From the NCBI RefSeq assembly GCF_029962835.1, contig NC_080589.1, positions 21,101,586 through 21,165,585 on the forward strand: 64,000 nucleotides of DNA, in the 5' to 3' direction. Position 1 is the first letter of the stretch; every line of letters begins with the position of its first letter. The notes below the pieces were generated by a model that had not been told where the DNA came from, did no database searches, and worked only from the letters and a program-made list of their open reading frames with translations. Position numbers and translations under genes: made by a program. Positions 48,786-59,993 of the stretch are shown here, in pieces. Source of the stretch: Magnolia sinica. Lineage: Eukaryota; Streptophyta; Magnoliopsida; Magnoliales; Magnoliaceae.

Positions 48786-49920
48786 ATGGCTTCTAACGAC
48801 GGATCAAGCAACCTTCCCATAGACGGTGCTTCAGGAAATTTTCCTTTAACAATTGCAGCTTTTGATGCGGCGCAGCGAGAGAATCGGCAAATCATACAAG
48901 GGTTGTAAGCTGCCATCGATTGCATGACGAAGACGTTCAGGCAACTTCGTATTCGTAGCGGTGATCCACCCCAATAGGCGCTGCAATTCGTAACCACACC
49001 AATCACAAGGAAATGCCAACAGTGAATCGCAGGATAACGCTTGAGGAGGTGGAATCCAGCGATGAGGAGATCGATGACATGATCCTCCAACATCCCGGAC
49101 GAGGTGGCGATCGGTAGATTGGACTAATTTACTTTAGGATGAACGTTAATCTCCCTAACTTCAACGGCCAACTCCACATCGAGTACTTCCTCGATAGGCT
49201 ACTTGAAGTCGAACGGTTCTTCGACTACATGGATGTTGCTGAAGAGAAGGTTAAGCTTGTAGCTTATAAATTGAAAGGCGGAGCCTCAGCTTAGTGGGAG
49301 CAACTTTAGCTTGCACGGAGGAGACAGATGAAAGCACAAATCCACACAAGACAATGAATGAAGCAATTACTGTGCGTGTGATTCCTCCCCAATGACTACA
49401 ATCAAGTATAATTCCAACAATACCAAAACCGTCAGCAGGGTATTCAATCAATGAGAGATTATGTGGAAGAATTCTACCGCTTGGCAGCACGAAACAATTT
49501 GGTCGAAACTGAATTGCAACAAGTCGCCCGATTTAACGGCAGATTGCGTGTTGCAATCCAGGATCGGGTTTAGATGCAACCCGTTTGGATGATGAACGAA
49601 GCGATCAAGCTAGCCACCCGAGCAGAAACGCAACTCGAGCGCACCAACACTCAAACCTAACCTATTACTAGGGTAGCCACGGCAGGTACTTCACAAGGAG
49701 CTCCACAGACCAAGGAAAAAGAAACTCTAGGAGGATGGCCTCGGCCTCCTACACCAGTAAACCAAGAGGTGGAAAGTGGACAAGTAAGGCCTCAAAGAGC
49801 AACAACCACTGCGGCTGATCCAAGTAGGATCCAGAACCCCTATGGTCAGCCACGGCCTGACCACTGCTATCGATGTGGCCAATCGGGTCACTAATCAAAC
49901 ACTTGCCCTCAGCGATAAGT
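48786..49920 (+). pseudogene. Ty3/gypsy gag relic with CCHC knuckle
   Basis: ATG at 48786 begins MASNDGSSNLPIDGASGN. After several stops come LPNFNGQLHIEYFLDRLLEV and ERFFDYMDVAEEKVKLVAYK (retrotransposon gag domain, about 49160-49290), then MRDYVEEFYRLAARNNLVET (about 49451-49510). The nucleocapsid knuckle CYRCGQSGH.SNTC (49865-49906) keeps the C-x2-C-x4-H-x4-C spacing, with a stop inside it. Non-functional. Confidence 0.8.
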
Positions 49921-49969
49921 AGCAAACCTCACCATTAATGATGGTGGCGTTGAGAACGCAAAAGAAGAC

Positions 49970-52900
49970 CCGGAAGATGATGACTTGGAGCACACCGCGG
50001 ATGGCGAAGTTGATGAAGTAGATTGGGTTCTGCGGGGTCATGGCGAGTCGTTTGTCGTGAGACGGCTATTGTATGCACCAAGGAATGAGGTACACCCACA
50101 GCAATACAACATCTTTCAAACAATGTGTACGGTGTATCAAAAAGTCTACAATATGAACATTGACTAAGGAAGCAGCGAGAACATCATCTCCAAGGTTATG
50201 GTTGGATTAAGAAAGTCAGCGAAACGAAGGTAACTAATCAATGCACTATATCTTTTTCGATTGGCAAACACTACAAAGACCAAATCGTATGCACTATATC
50301 TTTTTCGATTGGCAAACACTATAAAGACCAAATCGTATGCGACGTTGTTAACACGGAGGCCTGTCACATTCTACTCAGTCGACCATGGCATTCCGACCGT
50401 GACACCACTCATAGAGGACAAGATAATGTGTACGTTTTCGTCAAGGATGACCGGAAAGCCATACTAGCCCCTATGGACCCAAAGGAGCCACTCGAAACTT
50501 CTAAAGTGGAGGGACGATCTCTCCTAACCATACGAGACTTTGTGATAGTGTGCCAGGAGACAAGACAAGTCTATGCATTAATTGTAAAGGGGAAAGAAAA
50601 TGAACCCATCAGCATTCTCAAAAAACTAAAACCCATATTACATAAATTTAAAGAAATCTGGCCCAACGACCTTCATGCGAGATATTTAGCACCACATCGA
50701 CCTTGTCCCAAGGTCCAACCTACCCAATCATCCTCACTATCGGGTGAGTTCGAAGGAGTGCGATATATTACAAGGACAAGTGGAGGAATTGATATAGAAG
50801 GGTCTAATCTGAGAAAGCATAAGCCCATGCATCATTCCGGCCCCATTAACTCCTAAGAAAGACGGGAGTTGGAGTTGGCGCATGTGTGTTGACAATCGGG
50901 TGATCAACAAGATTACCATAAAGTACAGGTTTCCCATACCACGGCTGGATGATAAGTTGAGCATGCTAGAGGGTGCAAAATTGTTTTCTAAATTGGACTT
51001 CAGGAGCGGCTACCATCATATCCAAATACGGCCATGTGATGAGTGGAAGTAGCTTTTTAGACCAAAGAGGGATTGTATGAATGGTTAGTCATGCTCTTAG
51101 GTCTTTCGAACGTGCCTAGTACATTCATGAGGTTGATGAACCAAGTTCTGAAATCATTCATTGGGTGATTCGTGGTGGTCTACTTAGATGACATTTTGAT
51201 ATACAGTCAGGATGAAGCAAGTCATATCGAATATCTCAAACAAGTCCTTCAAGTACTCACCGAGAACAAGTTGTATCTCAATCTAAAAAATGCAGCTTTT
51301 TTACTGACAGCCAATTGTTTTTAGGCTTTGTCGTAATGTCTACGGGCATACAGGTGGACAACGAAAAGGTGAGAGCCATCAAAGAGTGGTTGGTTCCGAC
51401 AAACATCCATGAAGTGCAGAGTTTTCATGGATTGACGACGTTATATCGTCGGTTCGTGAAGAATTTCAGCACCATTGTGTCATCGATTACAGATTGTATG
51501 AAGAAGGGACCATTTCAATGGACTGACGAAGCTAACAAGAGCTTCGCTGAAATCAAGCACAAGCTGTTCACAACCCCGGTACTCGTACTTCCCATCTTCG
51601 ACAAATTGTTTGAGATCTAATTCGACACTTCCTATGTTAGAATTGGGAGAGTTTTGTCACAAGAGGGCAAATCGGTAGCCTTCTGCAGCGAAAAGCTCAG
51701 TGATGCACACAAAAAGTGGTTGACGTATGAGCTCGAATTGTACGCAGTGGCCCAGGCATTGCGGCATTGGCGACATTACCTGATTCAGAGGGAATTCATT
51801 CTTTACACAGACCATCAAACTCTCAAATTCATAAATAGCCAAACTAACGCGAATCGTGTGCATGCTACGTGGATTTCATTCTTGCAAGAATTCACATTTG
51901 CGCCGAAACATAAGTCCAGTCAGCAGAACAAGGTGGCTGACATGCAACCTTGTTACTGACCATGAGTAATGAAGTTGTCGGATTCGAATGTCTCAACGAT
52001 CTATATGTCAACGATGACGACGACTTCAAGGACAAATGGATTAGACGCCGAGAAGGTCAACTCAGCAACCTCCAAATTCAGGATGAATCTCTTCAAGGGA
52101 AATTAGTTATGCATTCTACAGAGTTCGTTGCAAGACTGCATCATCGAAGAGCTACATGGAAGTAGCCTCGACAGCCATCTAGGGCGAGACAAGACAATAG
52201 CTCTCCTGGAAGAATATTATTATTGGCCGCAGCTGAAGCAAGATGTAGGAAAGGCAGTACAGCGGTGCCACACGTGTCAAGCATCTAAGGGAAAGTCACA
52301 GAATATTGGCCTATACACTACATTACCTGTCCCTGACGACCCCTAGGAGGATTTATCTATGGACTTTGTGCTAGGTCTCCCACAAACCCAACACCGTGTG
52401 GACTCACTATTCGTCGTGGTTGATAGATTTTCCAAGATGGCCCATTTCATACCGTGCAAGAAAACTCTCGACGCTACAAATGTTGCAAATTTGTTTTTCC
52501 AAGAAGTTCGGCCACATGAGATCCCAAAATCCATCACCTCAGTTCGTGACACTAAGATCCTCGATCATTTTTGGAGGACCTCGTGGCGACAATTTGACAC
52601 CAAGTTACAATTCTGTAGTGCATATCATCCGCAAACTGATTGACAAACCGAAATAGTGAACCGTACACTTGAAAACCTTACACAGTGCATTTCGGGTGAT
52701 AAGCCCAAACAATGGGACTTAGCCTTAGCTCAAGCAGAATTCACCACTAATAACATGTTAAACCGTTCCACCGGCAAGTCCCCATTTGAAATTGTGTACG
52801 GGTGAGTAACTCAACACACCCTTGACTTGGTTCTCTTGCCCAAACTTGTGGCCGTGAGCATTGCCGTAAACATATGGCGGACCGAATCATAAGAATACAC

Positions 52901-53262
52901 TCTGATGTTCAGGCCCAGTTGAAGGCATCCGACGACAAGTACAAGGAGAAAGCTGACACGCATCGACGTTTGAAGATCTTCCATGTGGCCGACAAAGTGA
53001 TGGTTCATCTGCGCAAAGAGAGATTTCCGACCGAGACGTACAACAAGCTGAAAAACAAGAAGATTGGACCAGTACCCATCCTTCGTAAGATCAATGACAA
53101 TGCTTATGTTGTTGATCTTTTAAAAGATATGGAGATCTCACACACGTTCAACATGGCGGACCTGTACAAGTATTATGAACCAAATCCGACGAATAACTCG
53201 AAGACAAGTTCTTTTGAAGTGGAGGGGATTGATGTAGGACGGGTTGTGGATTCATTTGTCTA
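49970..53262 (+). pseudogene. Ty3/gypsy pol relic: protease, RT, RNase H, integrase
   Basis: Protease region about 50100-50460, with FQTMCTVYQKVYNMNID and CHILLSRPW. It holds a 48-bp in-frame tandem duplication (50241-50336). RT about 50870-51330, with [33 protein letters not shown] and VVYLDDILIYS (active site intact). RT connection [20 protein letters not shown] (51316-51375). RNase H about 51600-51950, with WLTYELELYAVAQALRHWRH. Integrase about 52120-52800, with HLGRDKTIALLEEYYYWPQ and CHTCQ. Its second catalytic aspartate motif reads SVRD instead of SDRD, and a stop replaces Gly in HPQTDGQ. The tail ends ISHTFNMADLYKYYEPNP with no chromodomain visible. Many stops; dead. Confidence 0.88.
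53216..53229 (+). other. Polypurine tract
   Basis: 'gaagtggaggggat' immediately before the 3' LTR start TGATGTAGGACGGG. Confidence 0.7.
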
Positions 53263-53885
53263 AGATGGACTGAAGAAAAGAAGCCAAGAAGGATCGAACA
53301 CACTTAACGTAGTTCAACTGGTCGATAGATTTTGTCCACAGGTCGAAATTCCTCCAAATTGTTTGTTGTCTAGTTTTTATCAGTTTCGACAGGTCGACAA
53401 ATCTTTTCGACAAGTCAAAATCTTGCTTGACAGGTCAATGGATTGAGTCGACGGGTCAAAAGTCCGCCAGAATTCCAGATTACTTACTGTCTGGTTTTTG
53501 CCAGTTTTGACAGGTCAACAGATCTTTGTCGACAGGTCGAAAACCTAGTTCAATAGGTCGATAGGTTGAAAATCACAGAATTCCTAAAAGTCTCTGGACA
53601 CTTTTAGGTTGTTTCGACCGGTCGACTATAGTCAACAAGCGGCGGGAAGTTGTGAATTTCTTTAAATTTGTTTCCTTATTGATTAGAACTCTTTTGATTA
53701 CATTTTAAGGTCTATTAGGGTTATTTAAAGGGTGTTAAACTCGTTTTTAATTATTCATTAATTCAGTAAAGCAATTCTTTAGAAGTTTCTTCTTTTTTCT
53801 CGTGGATTCAAGATTCTCGTGGATTTAAGGTAATTATCGATTGAGGAAGATGGTGATCGACCTCATCACGTCCTCCCTTGCGTCA
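53230..53885 (+). repeat. 3' LTR of the Ty3/gypsy element (656 bp)
   Basis: Starts TGATGTAGGACGGG and ends ...CTTGCGTCA. It aligns along its length with 48078-48752, including the palindromic 'gtcgac' zone, but with many transitions and a short deletion near 53575-53590. Confidence 0.88.
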
Positions 53886-54264
53886 CATGGACACCTTAAA
53901 ATTGAATCATGTCTCAGATAGAAATCGACATCAGGCTATTGTACCTTCGTAGGGGGTAACTTGGTAACAAGGGAAAGTTTTAAAGAGATATACATATAGA
54001 TAGTTGTCGCCAAATCAAACGTTGAAGCAGAATACAGGGCCATGGGATATGCAGAATGTGAGCTACTATGAATTCCATCACTTTTATAGGAACTTCAGCT
54101 CTTCAGTGAAGAACTAATAATTCTATATTGTGAGAACCAAGCAACATCACACAGCCAATAAACCAGTTTTTCATGAACAGACAAAGCATATAGAGGCGAA
54201 CTGCCACTTGATCAGAGAGATGATAGCATCCAAGGAAGTTCTCACCCAGTACGTCCCATCCAAG
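53886..54264 (+). pseudogene. Ty1/copia pol relic, second part (RNase H)
   Basis: The copia reading resumes after the gypsy insertion: 'aggctattgtaccttcgtag' corresponds to GYCTFVGGNLVT and 'gcagaatacagggccatggg' to AEYRAMGYAECELL, typical copia RNase H wording, with stops. It is cut at 54264 by the second hAT-like element and continues after 56178. Confidence 0.8.
54257..54264. repeat. 8-bp target site duplication, left (catccaag)
   Basis: 'catccaag' precedes CAAGGTATCCC and is repeated exactly at 56179-56186 after the right terminus. Confidence 0.92.
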
Positions 54265-54491
54265 CAAGGTATCCCAAATCGGTTACGTATCGGCCGTTAC
54301 GGCCGATACGTAACGGTAACGGTGAGACCCGTTACGCGATACGGTAACGGTCGTTACGGGCCTTTAAAAAAAAAACAAAACAAAAAATAAAAAAGCAAAA
54401 AAAACTTACCTTTTTTCCTTTCTTTTCTTCTTCTTCTTCTCTTTCTTCTTCTTCTTCCTTCTCTTCTTTCTGCTTCCTGTTCTTCTTCTTC

Positions 54492-54528
<37 letters not shown>

Positions 54529-56178
54529 CTCTTCTTTGCCCCTTTCCCTCTTTTTTTTCTTTTCTCCTCTTTCCCTCTTTTTTTCTTTTCGTTTCCCTCT
54601 CCCCATTTTTTTTTAATACTGCTGTACCCTGTCCCTCTTTTTTTCTTCTCTTCTTTCCCTCTTTTTTTCTTTTCGTTTCCCTCTCCCCATTTTTTTTTTT
54701 TAATTTCTGCTGACTGCTGTAGGTACGTGTCACGCAAAGACGAGCGCTGACACTCCTCAAGCTCCGAGTTGTACGAACGGTTCAAAGGAGATCAAAGTTA
54801 TATGGGCTCCACAGTGATGTATTTATTACATCTACACCGTTCGTCTATTTTCGGAGATCATTTTAGAGCACCACCCAAAAAATGAATTATATCCAGAGAT
54901 CATCTGGACCACACCAAAAATAGCAACAGAGATAATGATTTTCACGGTTATTCGTAGGGCGCACGGTAACGTTTCTTTTCCATCCAATCTGATCAGACCC
55001 AGGTGGGCCCCACTATGATGTATATTTTTTATCCATATCGTCCATCCATTTTGCCACGTCATTTTAGGTCAGGATTCAAAAAATTAGTAATATCCAAATC
55101 TTAGGTGGACCACACCATAGGAAAAAGTGGTCATAGAATGCTCACCATTAAAATTTTCTTAAAGTCCACTGTAATGTTTATTTTCAATCTAACCTATTAA
55201 TTGGGTCACATTGACGTGGATGAAGGGAAAACATACATGTCAGCTTGATCTAAAACTTTTTTAGCCCCCAATAAATTTTTAACGGTGAACATTTAATTAT
55301 TGTTGTTTTTTATGGTGCAATCCACCTGAGCTTTGGATGTGCCTCATTTTTGGGCTCATGCCCTAAAATTATTTGGCAAAATGAATGGACGTTGTGGATA
55401 TAACACATTCATCACGGGTGGGGCCTAAAAAACTTTGACACGTATGCTACACTTTACATCTGAGTCCCTCCTAATTCAAGCCTTAAAAAATTGTACACGA
55501 GACATATATTAACTTAAAATTTGACAATTAAATTATGGACTGCAATTGTTAACTCACAATGCCAAAATCAAATTATTTGAATAGTTTTAATTGTTAATTT
55601 GTGAGCTTTTATTTTTTTAAAATAGGGCCTTTTGATTTTTTATTTTTTTTTATGATTCACTATCCAATAAATGTCCATCAATTTATAAGTGGAATAATGA
55701 CAATAAATGACATGAATTTGAGGCTGATTTGGAGAATAGATTGGTCGTCCAAGTCAGCCCCAAATTGGTAACGCCATCTGCCTGAATTTAATTTCATTTT
55801 TTTTAAAGAACTATTGGGAGAAATGATATCAAGTTGTTAAATATATAAATTACATATTTAAAAAAATTAAATATATGAATTTTGTAGTCAAATTCAAGTT
55901 ACCTGGTTAAAAAATTAATCAGACAGTCCAATACAACTTCTCACCAAAGAGTGGACCATTACACCACCAAAAACATGTTCCAATTTATAAATGAATGCAT
56001 ATTTGGAATGCTTAGAATATTCCGGATTTAATCAATATTTTTTCATATTTTTTTGGCAAAAAAAAAAATTTTGCGCCGTTACGGGCCATTACACCTCCGT
56101 ATCGCCGTTACGCCCCCGTATCCATATCGGTTTCGGAGGGCACCGTTACGCCAACCGATACCGATACGGGACACCTTG
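54265..56178 (-). mobile_element. Non-autonomous hAT-like element, copy 2 (1,914 bp)
   Basis: Same family as 7431-9302 but inverted: CAAGGTATCCC at the left and, reverse-complemented, CAAGGTGTCCC at the right, with a perfect 8-bp duplication (catccaag). The last ~110 bp at the CAAGGTGTCCC end differ from copy 1 at only a few positions. At the CAAGGTATCCC end the CGTAACGG/CCGTTACG array is rearranged relative to copy 1. The purine tract of copy 1 appears as CT-rich DNA (54415-54705) with a duplicated ~110-bp portion, which explains the extra length. The dispersed module occupies about 54720-55450. No transposase. It interrupts the copia relic, so it is younger than the copia insertion. Confidence 0.88.
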
Positions 56179-56292
56179 CATCCAAGTCACAGTTAGCCAA
56201 CATATTCACAAAGCCTCTTCCACGTTCCCAAGGATTGCCTATCAGTATCAAGCCAGGAATGTTTAATATATAAGCTATAGCTTGTAGGGGAG
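56179..56292 (+). pseudogene. Ty1/copia relic, C-terminal end and polypurine tract
   Basis: After the hAT-like element the copia frame continues with SQLANIFTKPLPRSQ, the conserved copia RNase H tail. It is followed by 'cttgtaggggag' (56281-56292), a polypurine tract directly before the LTR. Confidence 0.8.
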
Positions 56293-56526
56293 TGTTGAAA
56301 GAAAACTAAGGTTCAATTCAATAGGTCTTTTGTACACGGTTGAATAAATAATAAGTAATGGGCCAAGCCCACTATAAAGGCCCAAATAAGCAAACACGGT
56401 TTGTACACGGAAACTTCTATTTATAAATAGGAAAAGAGGGTTAGGGTTGAGGTAACCCGATCTATCTCACTTCCCTTCATTTACAAGTTCTCTTCTTCTC
56501 TCTCCTTCTCCTATTCTATTCTTGCA
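56293..56526 (+). repeat. Ty1/copia 3' LTR (approximate right end)
   Basis: Begins TGTTGAAAGAAAAC right after the polypurine tract. It has a TATA box 'tataaata' (56422-56429) and a CT-rich leader ending near 'ctattcttgca'. The right end is set at the CA at 56526 but cannot be confirmed because the 5' LTR is absent. Confidence 0.65.
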
Positions 56527-57748
56527 TTACCCTTGAATAGTGATATTATATATAATATCACCGATATAAGCAACATCTAGAATTTATTTAGTCAAAAATA
56601 TTGTGATACATTGGTGATACTTTGCGATATATCGGCGATATATCAACAGTACCAGGAATTTCTAATACTCCAATGTTATTGGTATTGTCAAGCTGGCGAT
56701 ACCGATAATATCAATGATATTATCGATAATATCTTTGATACTCAAAACAATGTTTATAATACAACTTGTTACAATCTCTTATGAAAGGAACCAATCAAAA
56801 GACTATGATAACCAAAGGACCAATCGTAAAGAAGATAACAACTAACAAAGAAGAAGGGAACATATAAGGAAAGGCAAATCGGAGAGAGGTCTTCTATTTG
56901 GAGTTTAACGTGTTGAGTGGGACCCATGAATCTTGTCCTTGTAATATCCTCTTGGCAAGTGTACGAACATGCCACAAAACAAATGTGGATTCCTCCCCAT
57001 ACAAGTCCGCTTCTAATTCAGAGGAAGTGATTTTCAAAAGGGTGCACGTGGTGGGACGCACTAACGGGCACAAAAAAACCATATTTTGGGTCCCTACAAG
57101 ATGTCCAATGGACACGAAAAAATTATTTCTGCATCCCAATAGGGTATGTGTTGGACCCACATGCCCACATCCCTCTCCGCCAATTAGAACGTGCCACGTG
57201 TCTTGGAAGGGTTGGAAATAACTTGAATTTAAAACCTGAAATCATATGCTCCCACAGACAATACTGAAGTCTCAAATGCATTGTTTGTTGCGTATTTTGT
57301 TTTTGGCCAACTTTGGATGGCAAGTGCTTCACGTGGGGTCCACCAAATCCTGAGAACAAATCACCTTTTGACAAGTCAATGTGGGACCTACAAAACCATA
57401 TAGAATATTCTGATAAAATACATAATCACAGCCAAAAATGCGTTCATGCAACTTCCTAAGTCTGCTTGTCCACATTTTTTGGCTTTGGAGCTTCCCCACC
57501 ACTTCGCAGGACCCACTTATCATGATCTTTAATGGTGTTTCTATTCTTCTTCATAAAATCTCTGCAACGGCACAAAAACCATTGAAAACCAATGTAGAAT
57601 GGAGGAGATTCAAGGTTCCAAGGTGACCTGCTTACAACTGCAAGTGCGTTGTTCGTGCACTGTTGACGCACTTTTGTGCATTATCCACAAACTGATCTCG
57701 TTGATTGAACAGTCCAGATTTCATGATCCGATACAAGTCTATGTGGCC
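56527..57748. other. Spacer with GATATAT-type simple repeats
   Basis: 56530-56760 is rich in 'gatatatcggcgatatatc' and 'gataatatcgat' phrases. No gene recognised in 56760-57748. Confidence 0.35.
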
Positions 57749-57965
57749 CAAGGTATTCAATAACAGTAACAGTGACCATAACAACCACCGCCATTACCAT
57801 TATGATACAGGCCGTAAGGGCCGTTATGATCCCCATAATACAATTATGGCCAAATTAAATAAATAGATAACTGCAACAGCTTAATAACGGAATGTTATGG
57901 GTTACAGGGCTATAATGATCATTAAGGGCCATTTTTTCGTAACATCTGTTACGCCCCATAATGCA
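57749..57965. repeat. Diverged end of a CAAGGTATTC element related to the hAT-like family
   Basis: 'caaggtattcaataacagta' is the same kind of terminus as the two full copies. It is followed by 'aggccgtaagggccgttatg' and 'taacggaatgttatggg', decayed forms of the CGTAACGG array. No opposite terminus or duplication found. Confidence 0.4.
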
Positions 57966-58395
57966 TGAAGGTACCCACAGTTACCCATTACGTACATGGT
58001 GTGGCCCACCACAATCTGACAAATACATATGACCCCCAAGTTAATCTGGACATTTGGATCGATTTCCCTGTCGATCTGAGCTGGGAGTTTATCTTCTTTT
58101 AATTAGGTCGGCCCAACTGCTTGTGGATTGCCCAACCACCAGAACTGCCTACAATTAAAATCCCAGCCACCAGAATCATCCAAATAGATTCTCCCACAGT
58201 CCCAGAATCATCGGCAAGCTTTGGCACATATCATATATATGCCTTAGATTGCAGTGTTAGAGAATACAATTTTTGGTGTATGTGCATTTGAGTGTGAGAG
58301 TACACATTTAGTTGTCCTGTGGTGCGCCATAACCTTGGAGATAATGATGTGTCTTTTAGATTTCATTTGCATTTATTTTGAGCTTATCTTTCATA
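57966..58395. other. Spacer
   Basis: No gene seen. 'tgttagagaatacaattttt' at 58256 could start a copia-type LTR reaching the TATA box below, but no matching end or duplication was found. Confidence 0.3.
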
Positions 58396-58405
58396 ACAAG
58401 TGCTC

Positions 58406-58413
58406 TATAAATA
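58406..58413 (+). promoter_or_regulatory. TATA box (tataaata) of an unidentified transcript or LTR
   Basis: 'gctctataaataggagctag' is a strong plant core promoter. About 360 bp downstream 'ggcagaaggtgagtttaaga' (58762-58781) looks like a 5' splice site. What is transcribed is unknown; a solo LTR is the main alternative. Confidence 0.35.
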
Positions 58414-58537
58414 GGAGCTAGTCGAGGGGGAGAGATGTGAAGAAAATACTTTCCTCTTTTTAACTCCTCTCCATGTCTTCCACAATGTAGTCTCTTGAGT
58501 GTAAGACATAACTATCCTAGACTGTCTCAGACTTCCT

Positions 58538-58574
58538 AAAAAATGAGGTTTTCTAAATGAAAACCTCATTTTTT
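58538..58574. other. Perfect 15-bp stem hairpin
   Basis: 'aaaaaatgaggtttt' (58538-58552), a 7-base loop, then the exact complement 'aaaacctcatttttt' (58560-58574). Confidence 0.9.
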
Positions 58575-59049
58575 TTAATGGTGGACATTCAATCACCACC
58601 AGTACCGAGTTTGGTACTGTAGGGATCGCTACCAAAGCCGATCCACATAAGGAAACCCTATTTCCGACGAAATTCTGGGAAGTTCGGTGGGCCCAGTGAA
58701 ACTTCCAACAGTCTCCAGCTTATTTCCAGCACTCTCTCTGGCGATCTCTTGATAGTGCAAGGCAGAAGGTGAGTTTAAGAGCTGGGGTTCTTATGCAAGC
58801 TTCTTGCTGTTTGAATCTTTGTTACTGTTTGAGTGGCAGTAGGGGGTGTTTATTTTTTTGAGTCCTATTGTAAATACAAGTAATATGTTAGTGTTACTTC
58901 CAACCCATGTTTGCAAGGAGATGGGGGAGCAGATTAGCTATTACTAGGGGGTGACAATCACATCAGCAAAAAGGCACATTGCTCCTGATGCGACACTGGA
59001 CCCTGACTCATTTCCTCCTGAAGGTAGGTAGTGTACACGACGTTGGCCT

Positions 59050-59420
59050 TTAGGGGGACCATGAGCTTGACAGCTCGACATACTCACCCAAGGCAGGAAG
59101 ACCTATGAATGCATAGACGCCAAGGATGGTAGGACTCATGAATCCTCAAGGAAAAATGAAGCTATTTGTAGAAGAGTTCCAGAAATAGATAGTTGTTGCC
59201 AACAAGGTAGGGTGCATGGCCGTCCAAATCCGGGAAAGTTGAATGCAGCTGAAGATCCCGATGTTTCTCCAGCATTCCTCGTATGCAGACTCGACACGGT
59301 CCAGCCAAGTGATCCGATCCAGAGTAGGACAAGGCCATAATTGATGGTGAGAACCACCCGGATTCCATCGAGACCAATTTACATGAAGTCGATGCAACAA
59401 AGATGCAACTTTATACAGAC
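59050..59420 (-). pseudogene. Plant mobile domain (PMD, aminotransferase-like) fragment
   Basis: On the - strand from about 59400: RITWLDRVESAYEECWRNIG, IFSCIQLSRIWTAMHPTLLA and TTIYFWNSSTNSFIFP, then a stop, then in the same frame GFMSPTILGVYAFIGLPALG. The order (W..RV, CW...GI, I.LSR, ..LL.A...FW...TN.F.F..G.M.PT..D/G....GLP) is that of the plant mobile domain found in MAIN/MAIL proteins and in several plant transposons. About 110 codons survive of a domain normally over 300, with at least one stop. A TE-borne copy is likely; I see no transposase beside it. Confidence 0.6.
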
Positions 59421-59960
59421 CTAAAGATGCGAAAATTCGACCAGATAAACTATTAATTTTCCTTATGCGGGTTTTAAGTGGCAAGGAATATGAGATGCAT
59501 CAGATTAGGTAGGCACCTTAAATCGGTTTTAAACGTCAGAGTTCATCCATAGCTAAAAAATTGTAACAACACATCAATTATTATTTGTTTTGCAAATAAA
59601 GTCAAAATAACTTGCTCAATGCAGTCAATAGTTTCTCTTCATAATCTCTACTGATTGGTATGCATAGCTAACCCATTTATGGTGCGGTTGCTGGTAGGTG
59701 AGATTGGTTAGGGCTGTTGATGTGCTGACTATGGGCCATGCAGAATAAAAAATCTGATCTGGCCCAGCTTGATCAGTTCAAATTTCGGGCCCAAGTGAAC
59801 CTTATATTTGGCCCATTAACAAGCCTCCTAGAGGCTGTTGGTCAGCAGCGGTTCAAAGACCATTTTCAATTTATCCCAAGAGCACTTCTTATGCACCATT
59901 TTTTTGGCGGCATTATGCAGTTTTCCATTTCTTACTTAATTGCCATGATCTTCAATTTGA
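59421..59960. other. Spacer / possible L1 5' UTR
   Basis: No gene recognised. The part nearest 59960 may belong to the L1 5' UTR. Confidence 0.3.
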
Positions 59961-59993
59961 AGATGCAGAAATTCGACTGAGGAGAAGGAGACG

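Larger units (their letters stand above)
48078..53885 (+). mobile_element. Nearly complete Ty3/gypsy retrotransposon (5,808 bp), inactive
   Basis: Two direct LTRs (48078-48752 and 53230-53885), a primer binding site, gag with zinc knuckle, protease, RT, RNase H, integrase, a polypurine tract and a 5-bp duplication, all in order on the + strand. The LTRs differ a lot: in one 72-base stretch (near 48332 and 53480) I count about 11 differences, mostly C/T and G/A. Coding parts carry many stops. It is inserted in the RNase H region of the copia relic. Confidence 0.9.

Noticed and set aside
58256-58488. Copia-type solo LTR from 'tgttagagaatac' to 'cttccaca'
   Set aside because: No 5-bp duplication and no second copy in the window; not called.
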